Assembly (NCBI GenBank): GCA_030536855.1
Contig: JAUNPK010000025.1
Location: 1 to 34,403, forward strand
Source of the DNA: Eubacteriales bacterium
GTDB taxonomy: Bacteria; Bacillota; Clostridia; Lachnospirales; Lachnospiraceae
Direction of reading: 5' to 3'
Length of the DNA stretch: 34,403 nt
The position numbers and the translations under genes were made by a program. The notes under the pieces are model-generated. The model had not been told where the DNA came from. It saw only the letters and a program-made list of their open reading frames with translations, and made no database searches. Every line of letters starts with the position of its first letter. The first letter of the stretch is position 1. This document shows positions 1 to 8,923 of the stretch, in pieces.

Positions 1-1
1 T

Positions 2-928
2 TCTAGCTCTTCTTCGAGTTCAGAAATTCTGGTTAAAAACGGTGGAACCTCACTTTCTGATGCTATAAAGAAAGCTAAATCAGGACAAACTATCGTAATT
101 GACGGAACAGTTAAGTCAGGAGCTGTATCTCTTCCTGCCGGTGTTAATATTTCCGGTAAGAATAACGCTACTATTGATTTTTCACAAACAAGCGGAAGTT
201 CAGGAAGAGGAATTACAATATCAGGTAACGGAAGCACACTTTCCAATATTACAGTAAAAAATGCTTCTGATAACGGAATCTATATAACAGGATCAGGTAA
301 TACATTTAAGTACGTTACATGCTGCTATAATAACGATGCAGGTTTTCAGGTAAGTAACGGCGGTGCTAATAATAAGTTTTACAATTGCTACTCTCATCAC
401 AATTGTGATGCTAAAGGTGAGAATGCAGATGGTTTTGCAGTAAAACTTCACAGCGGAGAGGGTAATTATTTTGAAAACTGTAAGGCTGAATATAACAGTG
501 ATGACGGTTGGGACTGCTATGCAGCTCACGGCGCTGTAACTCTTATTAACTGTGAAGCCAACTACAACGGATACTGTAATGGTATTTATGGAGATGGTAA
601 CGGCTTCAAAATGGGTGGTGTAGATAACAAGACTCCAGGAGTGGCAGCTCATCTTGACCCTCTTAACCATACATTAATAGGCTGTACGGCTAAAGGTAAT
701 TATGCCTGCGGTTTTGACAGAAATAATCAGAACGGTGTAGTAACAATGAAGAATTGTACAGGTGATTCCAACAAGGACAAGAATTTCAACTGGCCTTTAA
801 CAGGAAAGCCATCAGCACTGGGATACACAGTTACATTTGGCAAGGCAATCATTCAGGATTGCACGTCAATTAATGGAAAGAACAATATTGCAGGTGCTAC
901 TCTTAAAGGTACCTGCAAAGGATTTTAA
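2..928 (+). CDS. Pectate lyase, family PL9, 3' part (5' end outside window)
   Basis: The reading frame is open from base 2 to the TAA at 926-928, giving 308 residues of a right-handed parallel beta-helix protein with recurring Asn/Gly-rich turns. It begins with a serine run, which looks like an interdomain linker, so a signal peptide and perhaps another domain lie upstream. Family PL9 enzymes cleave polygalacturonate by calcium-dependent beta-elimination outside the cell. Matching landmarks are NADGF (Asp codon 428-430) and NSDDGWD (494-514), which fit the PL9 calcium site, and GNGFKMGG, whose Lys codon (608-610) fits the catalytic lysine. A short ATG-started reading from 611 would lose the active site and is not the gene. 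It is the only secreted carbohydrate-active enzyme visible, and it suggests a pectin-using gut bacterium. The family assignment is confident; the full domain layout is unknown. Confidence 0.88.
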   Translation, partial: SSSSSSSEILVKNGGTSLSDAIKKAKSGQTIVIDGTVKSGAVSLPAGVNISGKNNATIDFSQTSGSSGRGITISGNGSTLSNITVKNASDNGIYITGSGNTFKYVTCCYNNDAGFQVSNGGANNKFYNCYSHHNCDAKGENADGFAVKLHSGEGNYFENCKAEYNSDDGWDCYAAHGAVTLINCEANYNGYCNGIYGDGNGFKMGGVDNKTPGVAAHLDPLNHTLIGCTAKGNYACGFDRNNQNGVVTMKNCTGDSNKDKNFNWPLTGKPSALGYTVTFGKAIIQDCTSINGKNNIAGATLKGTCKGF

Positions 929-977
929 TCATAATAATGTATTGAATTTATAAAATTTATTAATAGTTTTAACAACA

Positions 978-1005
978 AAGGCAGTCCGCAAAAGCGGGCT
1001 GCCTT
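978..1005. terminator. Hairpin between convergent pectate lyase and pckA
   Basis: A 12-bp stem (978-989 with 994-1005, one G-T wobble) with an AAAA loop lies 49 bases after the lyase stop and 37 bases beyond the pckA stop. T-rich sequence on either side is modest. It probably serves both convergent genes. Confidence 0.7.
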
Positions 1006-1041
1006 CAAAATTTCTCTTAAAAACCGGGATTATATTAAATA

Positions 1042-2646
1042 TTAAAGCTGAGGTCCTGCTGCTACTAATGCCTTACCTGCATCGTTGCCCTCATACTTAG
1101 CAAAATTCTTATTGAATCTTGCAGCTAAATCCTTAGCCTTTGTCTCCCATTCAGAAGCATCAGCGTAAGTATCTCTTGGATCAAGAATCTTAGGATCTAC
1201 GCCAGGAAGTTCTGTAGGAACTTCGAAGTTGAACATAGGAATCTTCTTAGTTGGAGCTGAATTGATAGCACCTGAAAGAATTGCATCTATAATTCCACGA
1301 GTATCCTTAATAGAGATTCTCTTACCTGTTCCGTTCCATCCTGTGTTAACTAAGTAAGCCTTAGCTCCACTCTTCTCCATCTTCTTAACAAGTTCCTCTG
1401 CATACTTTGTAGGATGAAGTTCAAGGAAAGCCTGTCCGAAGCAAGCTGAGAATGTAGGTGTAGGTTCTGTGATTCCTCTCTCTGTACCTGCAAGCTTAGC
1501 AGTAAATCCTGAAAGGAAGTAATACTGTGTCTGCTCAGGTGTAAGAATAGATACAGGTGGAAGTACACCAAATGCATCTGCTGAAAGGAAGATAACATTC
1601 TTTGCTGCAGGAGCTGAAGAAACAGGTCTTACAATATTGTTAATATGGTTGATCGGATAAGATACACGAGTATTCTCTGTAACGCTCTTATCAGCAAAAT
1701 CAATCTTACCATTCTCATCCAATGTTACATTCTCAAGAAGAGCATTTCTCTTAATTGCATTGTAGATATCCGGCTCAGAATCCTTGTCAAGGTTAATAAC
1801 CTTTGCATAGCATCCACCTTCAAAGTTAAATACACCGTTATCATCCCAACCGTGCTCATCATCACCGATAAGAAGTCTCTTAGGATCTGTAGAAAGAGTT
1901 GTCTTACCAGTTCCTGAAAGACCGAAGAAGATAGCTGTGTTCTCACCATTCATATCTGTATTAGCTGAACAGTGCATTGAAGCTATACCCTTTAATGGGA
2001 GATAGTAGTTCATCATAGAGAACATACCCTTCTTCATCTCTCCACCATACCATGTATTAATAATAACCTGCTCATGGCTTGTTATATTAAATGCTACACA
2101 TGTCTCAGAGTTAAGACCTAACTCTTCATAATTCTCAACCTTAGCCTTTGAAGCATTGTATACTACGAAATCAGGCTCGAAGCTCTCAAGCTCCTCATCT
2201 GTTGGCTGGATAAACATATTCTTTACGAAATGTGCCTGCCAAGCAACCTCAACGATGAAACGAACTGCCATACGAGTGTCTTTGTTAGCACCGCAGAATG
2301 CATCAACAACGAAAAGTCTCTTGTTAGAAAGCTCTTTCTTAGCAATTTCCTTAACCTTAGCCCATACATCCTCTGACATTGGGTGGTTATCATTCTTATA
2401 TTCATCAGAAGTCCACCATACTGTGTCCTTAGAATTCTCGTCAACAACGATATACTTATCCTTAGGAGAACGTCCTGTGTAAATACCAGTCATTACGTTA
2501 ACTGCTCCAAGTTCGCTTTCCTTACCAACTTCATATCCTTCATTGCTTGACTTAGTCTCTTCTTCAAATAACAATTCATAAGAAGGATTGTAAACGATCT
2601 CTGTAGCGCCTGTGATACCATACTTGCTTAAATCAATGTTTGCCAT
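1042..2646 (-). CDS. pckA: Phosphoenolpyruvate carboxykinase (ATP)
   Basis: This 534-residue protein has the usual length of ATP-dependent PEP carboxykinase, which interconverts oxaloacetate plus ATP with PEP, CO2 and ADP in the cytoplasm. In anaerobic fermenters it may run toward oxaloacetate to conserve energy. Visible motifs are GRSPKDK (58-64, substrate-binding Arg), WYGGEMKKG (199-207, with metal-site Lys206), His225, the kinase-1a P-loop GLSGTGKT (242-249), GDDEHGW (261-267, metal-binding Asp) and Arg327 in NTRVSYP. All residues corresponding to the E. coli active site that I could place are present. The ATG start is preceded by AGAGG at a normal distance. The gene is monocistronic, with its own promoter upstream and convergent with the pectate lyase. 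Confidence 0.97.
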   Translation of the reverse strand: MANIDLSKYGITGATEIVYNPSYELLFEEETKSSNEGYEVGKESELGAVNVMTGIYTGRSPKDKYIVVDENSKDTVWWTSDEYKNDNHPMSEDVWAKVKEIAKKELSNKRLFVVDAFCGANKDTRMAVRFIVEVAWQAHFVKNMFIQPTDEELESFEPDFVVYNASKAKVENYEELGLNSETCVAFNITSHEQVIINTWYGGEMKKGMFSMMNYYLPLKGIASMHCSANTDMNGENTAIFFGLSGTGKTTLSTDPKRLLIGDDEHGWDDNGVFNFEGGCYAKVINLDKDSEPDIYNAIKRNALLENVTLDENGKIDFADKSVTENTRVSYPINHINNIVRPVSSAPAAKNVIFLSADAFGVLPPVSILTPEQTQYYFLSGFTAKLAGTERGITEPTPTFSACFGQAFLELHPTKYAEELVKKMEKSGAKAYLVNTGWNGTGKRISIKDTRGIIDAILSGAINSAPTKKIPMFNFEVPTELPGVDPKILDPRDTYADASEWETKAKDLAARFNKNFAKYEGNDAGKALVAAGPQL

Positions 2647-2746
2647 TTAATTAAACCTCTTTTCTTTCTATTGTAATTCCATAACAAGCTGCAAATGCAG
2701 TTTTTATGACATTTAACAGAACAGGATTTCTCCACATTCTTTTGAT

Positions 2747-2775
2747 AGTATACCCAATCGAATATAAAAAAGCAA
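2747..2775 (-). promoter_or_regulatory. Sigma-A type promoter of pckA
   Basis: On the minus strand a -35 box TTGCTT (2770-2775) and a -10 box TATACT (2747-2752) are separated by exactly 17 bases. The predicted transcript starts about 95 bases upstream of the pckA ATG, leaving a leader in which I see no recognised riboswitch. Confidence 0.7.
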
Positions 2776-2874
2776 CCTTTAAATTGTTAAGTTTTTAACC
2801 TTATGTGAATAATATTTTACATTAGAGAATATATATTTTAAATTATGTTTTGTTTACAGATCCGTTAATCCGGA

Positions 2875-4029
2875 TTACTCTATTGTTACAGTAGTTCCCA
2901 TATCACTGACTTCAATATATGTTCTGCCGTCGCTCACGTCAATCTCTGTCCCGTCCATGTATGTGTATACTGTTTTTTCTGTCCTTGAATTCTTACTCCA
3001 CTTAATAGGAACTGCATAGCCTTTTGTTATGTAATAACCTTCTCCGCTTCCTACAGTTTTAAGATCCCAGCAGTAATTATCACTCATAAATGTATGAGTG
3101 ATTTTCTGTACTATTATATTTCTTGTGTTGCACTGTTCTTTAGTTTCATGGTCAATACAAGCTTCACCATTAGCATATCTTAAATAATTGCCGCTCTCCC
3201 CATCATAAACGAATGTTGTATATTGGTAATCGCTGTAAGGAATCGTCACCTTGAAACAACTAACTGCATCGGATTTTTTCGATAAATCCGCATCACTAAC
3301 ATTATAATTAAGTAAAACTGTATTATCTGCATTGTCAGATTCTGTTTTAAAACCTTTTTCTTTTGCTGCCCTTTTTAGCCTCGCTATTGAAGTATAGGCA
3401 GTATGCTCTGTTGCCAGACTTTCAGGATTTATTCTCCAATAATATTCATCATTATAAAATCCATTAATCCAATTGATTCCCGTCTTAGCCTCATCTTCTT
3501 CAGCCCATGTGCTGGCCCCGAAATGAACAAAAATAGCATCCGATTCAAAACAGAAATCCAGGAAATTGTGTCTTGCACTCCGCACTGTTCCTACTATTAC
3601 ATCCGAATTGCTTACATTACCCGAACCAACAAGATTTTCATCTGCCTCCATGGATACTTCTTTATCTTCAATCTTGTATAACGCCAATAATCTGCAGGTA
3701 TACCCCTCCGTAGGGATTTCATAGACAATGTATGCTCTGTTTAATCCTGTCTGCACCTGAACCGCCACAGGAGTATTGTTAATTGACACGGCAAAAGGTC
3801 TCGTTTTTGAATTTACATTTATAATATCTACCTTATTGTCAACATAGACAGTTGTAGATTTCGGTTGCGTAACCTCTTCCACCTCAGTGCTTGTTTCTTC
3901 CTGTCCTTCCTCCTGATAATGTTTATTTCTGCCTGTGAAAGCAAAACATAAAACCGCTCCAATAACAAAAACCAGTACAAGTACTCCAACTATGACTATA
4001 ATTTTTTTATTTTTTATATTTATCTTCAT
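2875..4029 (-). CDS. DUF3048 (YerB-like) membrane-anchored extracytoplasmic protein
   Basis: The 384-residue protein starts with a basic stretch and one hydrophobic helix (about residues 9-31), followed by a Glu/Thr-rich linker and a soluble outside region. The start of the globular part, with SKTRPFAVSINN, a TGLNRAYIVYE segment, and VRSARHNFLDFCFESDAIFVHFG-like spacing, is typical of DUF3048, the family of B. subtilis YerB. A second half ending near the C terminus corresponds to the DUF3048 C-terminal domain. There is no lipobox Cys right after the helix, so it looks helix-anchored rather than a lipoprotein. The function of the family is not established. The start has an AGGAGG ribosome binding site. 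It is divergent from pyrC, with no obvious functional link. Confidence 0.85.
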   Translation of the reverse strand: MKINIKNKKIIVIVGVLVLVFVIGAVLCFAFTGRNKHYQEEGQEETSTEVEEVTQPKSTTVYVDNKVDIINVNSKTRPFAVSINNTPVAVQVQTGLNRAYIVYEIPTEGYTCRLLALYKIEDKEVSMEADENLVGSGNVSNSDVIVGTVRSARHNFLDFCFESDAIFVHFGASTWAEEDEAKTGINWINGFYNDEYYWRINPESLATEHTAYTSIARLKRAAKEKGFKTESDNADNTVLLNYNVSDADLSKKSDAVSCFKVTIPYSDYQYTTFVYDGESGNYLRYANGEACIDHETKEQCNTRNIIVQKITHTFMSDNYCWDLKTVGSGEGYYITKGYAVPIKWSKNSRTEKTVYTYMDGTEIDVSDGRTYIEVSDMGTTVTIE

Positions 4030-4150
4030 TCACGCCTCCTGTACACTTACAACATCATTGATATACGCTTAATGGTACTGTTCAATACAGAATAAATTCT
4101 TTTTTCACCACATTTTTAATTAATTATATATTATCCTATCTTCCCTATCT

Positions 4151-4209
4151 TTGTAAATCCATGAAAAAATGATAATATAATTTATAACAATTTATGATTC
4201 TTAAGGAGG
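4151..4209 (+). promoter_or_regulatory. Probable pyrC promoter and ribosome binding site
   Basis: A good -10 box TATAAT lies at 4176-4181; the best -35 candidate, TTGTAA (4151-4156), has a long 19-base spacer, so the promoter is only tentative. AAGGAGG at 4203-4209 sits ideally before the ATG at 4214. I see no PyrR attenuator in the short leader. Confidence 0.4.
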
Positions 4210-4213
4210 TTAT

Positions 4214-5476
4214 ATGTTACTCATTAAAAATGGACGTGTTGTTGATCCGGTAAACAACACAGACAAAATTATGGATATATTAATTGAGGGAAATATTATT
4301 GTTAAAACAGGAGATGAAATTCCCACTGAAAATGCAGAAGTTATAGATGCTTCCGGGCTTGTTGTGGCTCCGGGCCTTGTGGATGCCCATGTACATTTCA
4401 GGGACCCGGGCTTTACCTACAAAGAAGACATAGAAAGCGGCGCCAAAGCTGCTGCCAGAGGTGGTTTTACCACCGTTATATGCATGGCAAATACCAAACC
4501 TGTTACAGATAATATTGAAACTCTTAATTATATTCTGGAAAAAGGTGAAAAAACCGGGATTCACGTTCTTCAGACAGCCTCTGTGACAAAGGGGCTTAAA
4601 GGCAAAGAACTTGTTGATATGGATGAGCTTGCAAACGCCGGAGCTGCAGGTTTTACAGATGACGGCATTCCTATTATGGATGAAAATATTCTTTTAAAGG
4701 CTATGGAAAAATCAAAGGAACTTAACCTTCCCATAAGTCTCCATGAGGAAGACCCGCTGTTTATAGAGCGACCGGGTGTTAACCGTGGAAAAGTTTCACA
4801 GCAACTGAATTATGGCGGTGCATCCTGCACTGCGGAGGACATCATGGTAGCCAGGGATACTATACTGGCACTCCATACAGGTGCCTCAGTATGCATACAG
4901 CACATAAGTTCTGGCAATTCTGTTGAACTTGTCCGTACCGCTAAAAAACTTGGTGGTGATGTCCATGCCGAAGCCACACCTCACCATTTTACTCTAACAG
5001 AAGATGCTGTTTTAGAATATGGAACCAACGCAAGAATGAATCCACCTCTTAGAACAGAGCGTGACAGACAGCTTATTATTGAAGGATTAAAGGATGGAAC
5101 TATAGACATGATTGTAACCGACCATGCTCCCCACAGCAGTGAGGAGAAAGACAGGCCTTTGGAAGCTGCACCATCGGGAATAATAGGTCTTGAGACATCC
5201 CTTGCCCTTGGAATTAAATCCTTGGTTCAACCGGGACACATTACACTATTGAAACTAATGGAACTTATGAGTAAAAATCCTGCCGAATTCTATCGTCTTA
5301 CTCCCGGCAGCATCAATGAAGGTGCCACAGCAGACATTGTAATCTTCGGAGAAAATGAACTTTGGACAGCAGACCATTTTGAATCCAAAGCAAGCAACAG
5401 TCCCTTCCTTGGCTGGGAACTTCCGGGAAAGATTCATTATACCATATGCGGTGGAAAGATAGTTTATAAAGACTGA
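4214..5476 (+). CDS. pyrC: Dihydroorotase, class I
   Basis: A 420-residue zinc amidohydrolase that interconverts carbamoyl-aspartate and dihydroorotate in de novo pyrimidine synthesis. The metal ligands expected for class I bacterial enzymes are all visible: His59 and His61 in DAHVHFRDPG, Asp150 in GFTDDG, His177 in SLHEED, His230 in IQHISS and the catalytic Asp303 in VTDHAPH. Arg63 of HFRDPG and the Asn of ARMNPPL fit substrate binding. Class I enzymes of this size use Asp in place of the carboxylated Lys of class II. It is transcribed alone on the plus strand, without other pyr genes next to it, and converges on the TPM-domain gene. Confidence 0.96.
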   Translation: MLLIKNGRVVDPVNNTDKIMDILIEGNIIVKTGDEIPTENAEVIDASGLVVAPGLVDAHVHFRDPGFTYKEDIESGAKAAARGGFTTVICMANTKPVTDNIETLNYILEKGEKTGIHVLQTASVTKGLKGKELVDMDELANAGAAGFTDDGIPIMDENILLKAMEKSKELNLPISLHEEDPLFIERPGVNRGKVSQQLNYGGASCTAEDIMVARDTILALHTGASVCIQHISSGNSVELVRTAKKLGGDVHAEATPHHFTLTEDAVLEYGTNARMNPPLRTERDRQLIIEGLKDGTIDMIVTDHAPHSSEEKDRPLEAAPSGIIGLETSLALGIKSLVQPGHITLLKLMELMSKNPAEFYRLTPGSINEGATADIVIFGENELWTADHFESKASNSPFLGWELPGKIHYTICGGKIVYKD

Positions 5477-5486
5477 TTATTATAAG

Positions 5487-5529
5487 TTCAGGTGGAGGAC
5501 ACAGTTAGAAGCTGTGTCCTCCACCTGAA
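5487..5529. terminator. 18-bp perfect hairpin between convergent pyrC and TPM-domain gene
   Basis: The arms 5487-5504 and 5512-5529 are perfectly complementary over 18 bases with a 7-base loop. The right arm lies inside the coding region of the TPM-domain gene and the loop contains its stop codon (5505-5507). The other arm lies 11 bases after the pyrC stop. There is no strong T-run on either side, so a role as a bidirectional terminator is inferred from position. Confidence 0.65.
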
Positions 5530-6344
5530 GAACCTCCTGATGAATCACCGCCTCCTCCGGAAGAACCGCCCGAATAGCCGCCTCCGCCGGAGCCTCCATC
5601 ACTTTCTGTGTAAACATACTTATAAGTTCTGATACACTTTTTATCTTCAGTTAATCTAAGATGATTCTTAACATCTGCCTTGTTACTCTTAATTCTATTA
5701 CCATTAGTATTTAAGGCTCTTGCACATTTCAGGAATATGAAATTCACCATAAATCCCACAATTAATGACAGCAGAATATTATTAATTATCTGCATGGGAC
5801 GTTTTATCTTTTTTCCGTTAAGAAGGGTGTGTGCCTGATCAAAAGCCTGCACGGCACATTCATCATACCTTCCTCCCTTGGCATAAAGATATATATTGTC
5901 CGTTATGATAGTAGCCTCAGTGTTTCTTATAATGTGTCTCACATCCCCTGTACAATACATATATATCTCTCTGTTTTTCATATCGATTGTAAACATAACA
6001 ACAGGTTCTGTCTTTGATGTGCCATAATAAGACGCACACAACCTTTCACATGCAAGGGATGTATCTGATGTTCCCGGTGTACTCGTTGTGTAAAATATTA
6101 CATTTGCATTTGCTGCAACTTTTTTCATTGCTTCAAGAACCCTTAGTTTTTCTGATTCTTCTATAAGCTCTGCATCATCCCGATATATTATTTCGTATTT
6201 TTCACCAGTTATAATTTCTTCTGACGAGCTAATAGATGACTTGCTATCATCTGCCAATGCAGGGACAGAAAATATGGAAAACACAACTAATACAGTGAAA
6301 AGAAGGACACAAGGAAAAAGAATACTTTTATATGCTCTTTTCAT
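5505..6344 (-). CDS. TPM-domain membrane protein with Gly/Ser-rich tail
   Basis: I place the start at 6344, giving 279 residues, because AAAGGAGG lies 8 bases upstream and the protein then begins MKRAYKS with a clear signal peptide ending near ALA-DD. A longer reading from 6437 would lie inside the upstream gene. The central part (roughly 40-170) resembles the TPM domain (PF04536; TLP18.3/Psb32/MOLO-1), followed by a transmembrane helix, a basic linker, and a Gly/Ser tail ending SGGGHSF, the layout of YgcG-like proteins. The biochemical role is unclear; the TPM domain has been linked to phosphatase activity in plants. It overlaps the zinc-ribbon gene by 17 bases, so the two are almost certainly translationally coupled partners. 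Confidence 0.82.
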   Translation of the reverse strand: MKRAYKSILFPCVLLFTVLVVFSIFSVPALADDSKSSISSSEEIITGEKYEIIYRDDAELIEESEKLRVLEAMKKVAANANVIFYTTSTPGTSDTSLACERLCASYYGTSKTEPVVMFTIDMKNREIYMYCTGDVRHIIRNTEATIITDNIYLYAKGGRYDECAVQAFDQAHTLLNGKKIKRPMQIINNILLSLIVGFMVNFIFLKCARALNTNGNRIKSNKADVKNHLRLTEDKKCIRTYKYVYTESDGGSGGGGYSGGSSGGGGDSSGGSSGGGHSF

Positions 6345-7914
6345 TATCATGTCCTCCTTTGTAAAGTTCAAACTGTGGCAATGGTCTTGTACAGCATTTG
6401 TTATAATCCAAAATAATCTCTGCAAGTTCCGATACAATTATTAAAAATGAAATTAAAACTGCTGCATAATACCATATATCATCTACAGGATTTATGTATG
6501 ATACCGCCAGAAGCATAAGTGTACATACTACAGAAAGAATAATTGCAGCAGATGGCTTTTTGCCATTTTTAACAAGAGCTATATACTTCTTATAGTTGCG
6601 TATAAGGCTGACAGCCTGTACAACTAACGCAACAATGCACATTAAAACTCTGCTATTCAATTCAACTGTAATAAATACACTTCCAAAAATCAGAATAAAC
6701 GAAATCATAAAGAAAACAGGTATGGCTAAAATCACCAACACACCGGTTATTGCTTGATTATGAGGCATAAAAAACAATTTCCCTTTATGACGTTGCAACT
6801 TATACTCCCGTTTTATATCCCTGTCATACATTTTCCTTATATTGGAACTGTAAAAAATCCAGGCAAGCAGATTAAAGAATGCTGCTATCCCCACCATTGT
6901 TTTTGTTGTAAACATTACCCCGTCAAATATTAACATTACAAGAAATATGACAGCAGAAATAATACCCGATACAAGAAAGAACTTCCTTATATCTACCGGC
7001 AGATCACAGCTCATTTTTCCGCTTCTTCCGTTTACAACCGCATAAGCTACTCTGTCTTTATTTCTATAAGACATAAACCATACAGGCTTTAACACATCAC
7101 CTTTATGTTGAATAGTTACATTTGGTTCCTTATCAGGTTTTTTAACATCCATAGATCCTATCTTGTCCGATATGCTTTCCTTAATGTGTTTATCAGCAAC
7201 ACTCATTGCATATTCCTCGCAATCCTTTGCATCTACATCAGATAAATCCCCATAAAATCCACAAAGATATGCAGGACTGAAAGGTACACTTTGCCCTCTA
7301 TCTGAACTCTCGTTTATCAGTTCACTCTGATCATCTCTGAAAGCTTCTGATCCATCATGGGTTATGTTACTTATGGAACCTGATACATTAATGTTTATAT
7401 CCCATTCTTTTCCTGTTATCCATTTTTTATTTCCTTTTTTCTTGGTAACAGTTTCTGTACGTCCAGTGGTATGATATACGCCTTCCACTTCAGCCGTATA
7501 ATTATGATATGGCACGTAAATTCCACGAAACTCTTTGGTTCCCTCTATCTCTTTATACTCTTTCGGTACATATTTACCTTTTTTAGCATATTCATTAAAT
7601 GCCTTTGCACACTCACTCTTCTCAATCTTAAAAGGAAATATGGAAGATGGTGCGTTAACCTGGGCCGTCCTTTGTGTAAGCACGGTGGAAGCTCCACAAT
7701 AGCTGCAGAAACCTGCAATTGTAGTATTGGTGGAATACACCTCCCCACCACACTGAGGACATCTGAAAATATTGATATCGTATAGATCCTTCTCACCATC
7801 ATTTTGTTTATTGACAGCTTCCACGGAATATTTTCCGCCACAACTATCACAACTTAACTTTCCTATTTTTATATTATATTCAAGTTCTGCTCCACAATTA
7901 GGACAACCATACAT
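6328..7914 (-). CDS. Zinc-ribbon polytopic membrane protein, partner of TPM-domain protein
   Basis: The chosen ATG at 7914 gives 528 residues and follows GCAGGGG; an upstream GTG at 7944 has no good ribosome binding site. The N terminus carries two zinc ribbons: CPNCG with CDSCG, and CPQCG with CSYCG, within the first 75 residues. A soluble middle region with many aromatic and charged residues (about 80-300) follows, then pairs of transmembrane helices in the last 200 residues. Proteins with a TFIIB-like zinc ribbon followed by membrane helices are common next to TPM-domain genes in Firmicutes. No enzymatic motif is visible. It probably forms a membrane complex with the product of the overlapping downstream gene, but this is inferred from the context only. 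Confidence 0.75.
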   Translation of the reverse strand: MYGCPNCGAELEYNIKIGKLSCDSCGGKYSVEAVNKQNDGEKDLYDINIFRCPQCGGEVYSTNTTIAGFCSYCGASTVLTQRTAQVNAPSSIFPFKIEKSECAKAFNEYAKKGKYVPKEYKEIEGTKEFRGIYVPYHNYTAEVEGVYHTTGRTETVTKKKGNKKWITGKEWDININVSGSISNITHDGSEAFRDDQSELINESSDRGQSVPFSPAYLCGFYGDLSDVDAKDCEEYAMSVADKHIKESISDKIGSMDVKKPDKEPNVTIQHKGDVLKPVWFMSYRNKDRVAYAVVNGRSGKMSCDLPVDIRKFFLVSGIISAVIFLVMLIFDGVMFTTKTMVGIAAFFNLLAWIFYSSNIRKMYDRDIKREYKLQRHKGKLFFMPHNQAITGVLVILAIPVFFMISFILIFGSVFITVELNSRVLMCIVALVVQAVSLIRNYKKYIALVKNGKKPSAAIILSVVCTLMLLAVSYINPVDDIWYYAAVLISFLIIVSELAEIILDYNKCCTRPLPQFELYKGGHDNEKSI

Positions 7915-7999
7915 AGTAAACCCCTGCTTACCTTTCTGTAACACTAAATATATCTCAAATATTTCTTACATATTTCCTGCATATTTCTTACATATTTTA

Positions 8000-8812
8000 T
8001 TAATTTCTCTTTATGGGTATTTTTTTATCCATTCTGAGAATATGGTTTGATAACCAGTTTAAGAGATACTCCACAAGGTCAAGCAAATACTCATGCTGAT
8101 TCTCATCAACGCGGCCATAGTCAACCTCTCCCAGCTTATAAACAAATGCAGTATGCGCCGCTATCTGTGCCTCCTGTCCCGGGTATCCTATTTCTTCCAT
8201 ATATGCTTCTTCATCACTAAAATGCTTTACTGTATAATCCTTAAGTTCCTCAATTATGTCCATGATATCATCGTACTTATCAGGCGTAAATTCGTCATTT
8301 AACAAATCATTTGTGCGTTTTATTATTTCAAACAATTGTTTATGTTCATTATCGATAATTTCAATACCTGTCTTATATTTGTCTGTAAATGCAAAAGGAT
8401 CATCTTCGTTAATATCTATGGTAATATGTCCTATCATAAGGTCACTTGCAATAATATGCCCATAGAGCCATTTTGAAAGATATACCAGAAGTTCTTCAAC
8501 CTTTTCTTTCGCATTTTCTTCATTCAATGTTGATTCGTCATGGCTATTTATGTAATCGGTAAATTTAGCATGCTCTTTTTTCTGCCTTTCCAGTTCTTTA
8601 TCCCCAATCTTTTCCATATATGCCTCTTCATGGGCAAAATGCTGGGCTGCATATCCTTTCAACTGGGAAACCAGATCCTTAGCAACTTCAAGGACAATTT
8701 TGTCATCACTGTTTATAAGTTCCATGCCTTTGTTAATCATAGCAAAAAGTTTGCAATGTTCACCATCAATAACTTCAATTCCTGTAATACAATCCTGAGT
8801 AAATTGGTACAT
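8000..8812 (-). CDS. Bacteriohemerythrin with two tandem hemerythrin domains
   Basis: A 270-residue cytoplasmic protein made of two four-helix hemerythrin domains (about 1-130 and 140-268). Hemerythrins bind O2 at a di-iron site and in bacteria serve oxygen sensing, storage or delivery. Ligand positions in domain 1 are His19, His58, Glu62, Gln77, His81, His119 and Asp124; in domain 2 they are His157, His197, Glu201, Gln216, His220, His257 and Asp262. In both domains the residue that is normally the first His of the HxxxH pair is Gln. All other ligands are kept, so an altered di-iron site is likely. The gene lies just downstream of the chemoreceptor gene, separated by hairpins. The start has GGAGG 10 bases upstream. 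Confidence 0.9.
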   Translation of the reverse strand: MYQFTQDCITGIEVIDGEHCKLFAMINKGMELINSDDKIVLEVAKDLVSQLKGYAAQHFAHEEAYMEKIGDKELERQKKEHAKFTDYINSHDESTLNEENAKEKVEELLVYLSKWLYGHIIASDLMIGHITIDINEDDPFAFTDKYKTGIEIIDNEHKQLFEIIKRTNDLLNDEFTPDKYDDIMDIIEELKDYTVKHFSDEEAYMEEIGYPGQEAQIAAHTAFVYKLGEVDYGRVDENQHEYLLDLVEYLLNWLSNHILRMDKKIPIKRN

Positions 8813-8852
8813 AATTCATACTCCTCCCATAAATAAAATATAAGATTTTTAG

Positions 8853-8868
8853 AGCGTGCCCTAGCACG
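8853..8868 (-). other. Small GC-rich hairpin
   Basis: A perfect 6-bp stem (8853-8858 with 8863-8868) with a 4-base loop sits directly next to the larger chemoreceptor terminator, in the leader of the hemerythrin gene. It may be a second half of a tandem terminator or a leader structure. Confidence 0.4.
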
Positions 8869-8908
8869 CAAATCAAAACAGGAGGATTCGCCAAAGGCAA
8901 ATCCTCCC
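8868..8908 (-). terminator. Terminator of the chemoreceptor gene
   Basis: The stem 8881-8892 pairs with 8896-8907 (one mismatch, AAA loop). On the minus strand the hairpin is followed by a T-rich stretch, and it begins 16 bases after the chemoreceptor stop codon. Confidence 0.75.
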
Positions 8909-8923
8909 GGAATCACTAAATGA

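Noticed and set aside
611-928. Pectate lyase as a complete 105-residue gene starting at 611
   Set aside because: The frame is open to the left window edge and the family's calcium site and catalytic Lys lie before 611.
2840-2874. Terminator after the DUF3048 gene
   Set aside because: The possible stem has only 5 bp and no T-run follows on the minus strand.
7915-7944. Upstream GTG start for the zinc-ribbon gene
   Set aside because: No ribosome binding site stands before it, while the ATG at 7914 has GCAGGGG at a suitable distance and directly precedes the first zinc ribbon.
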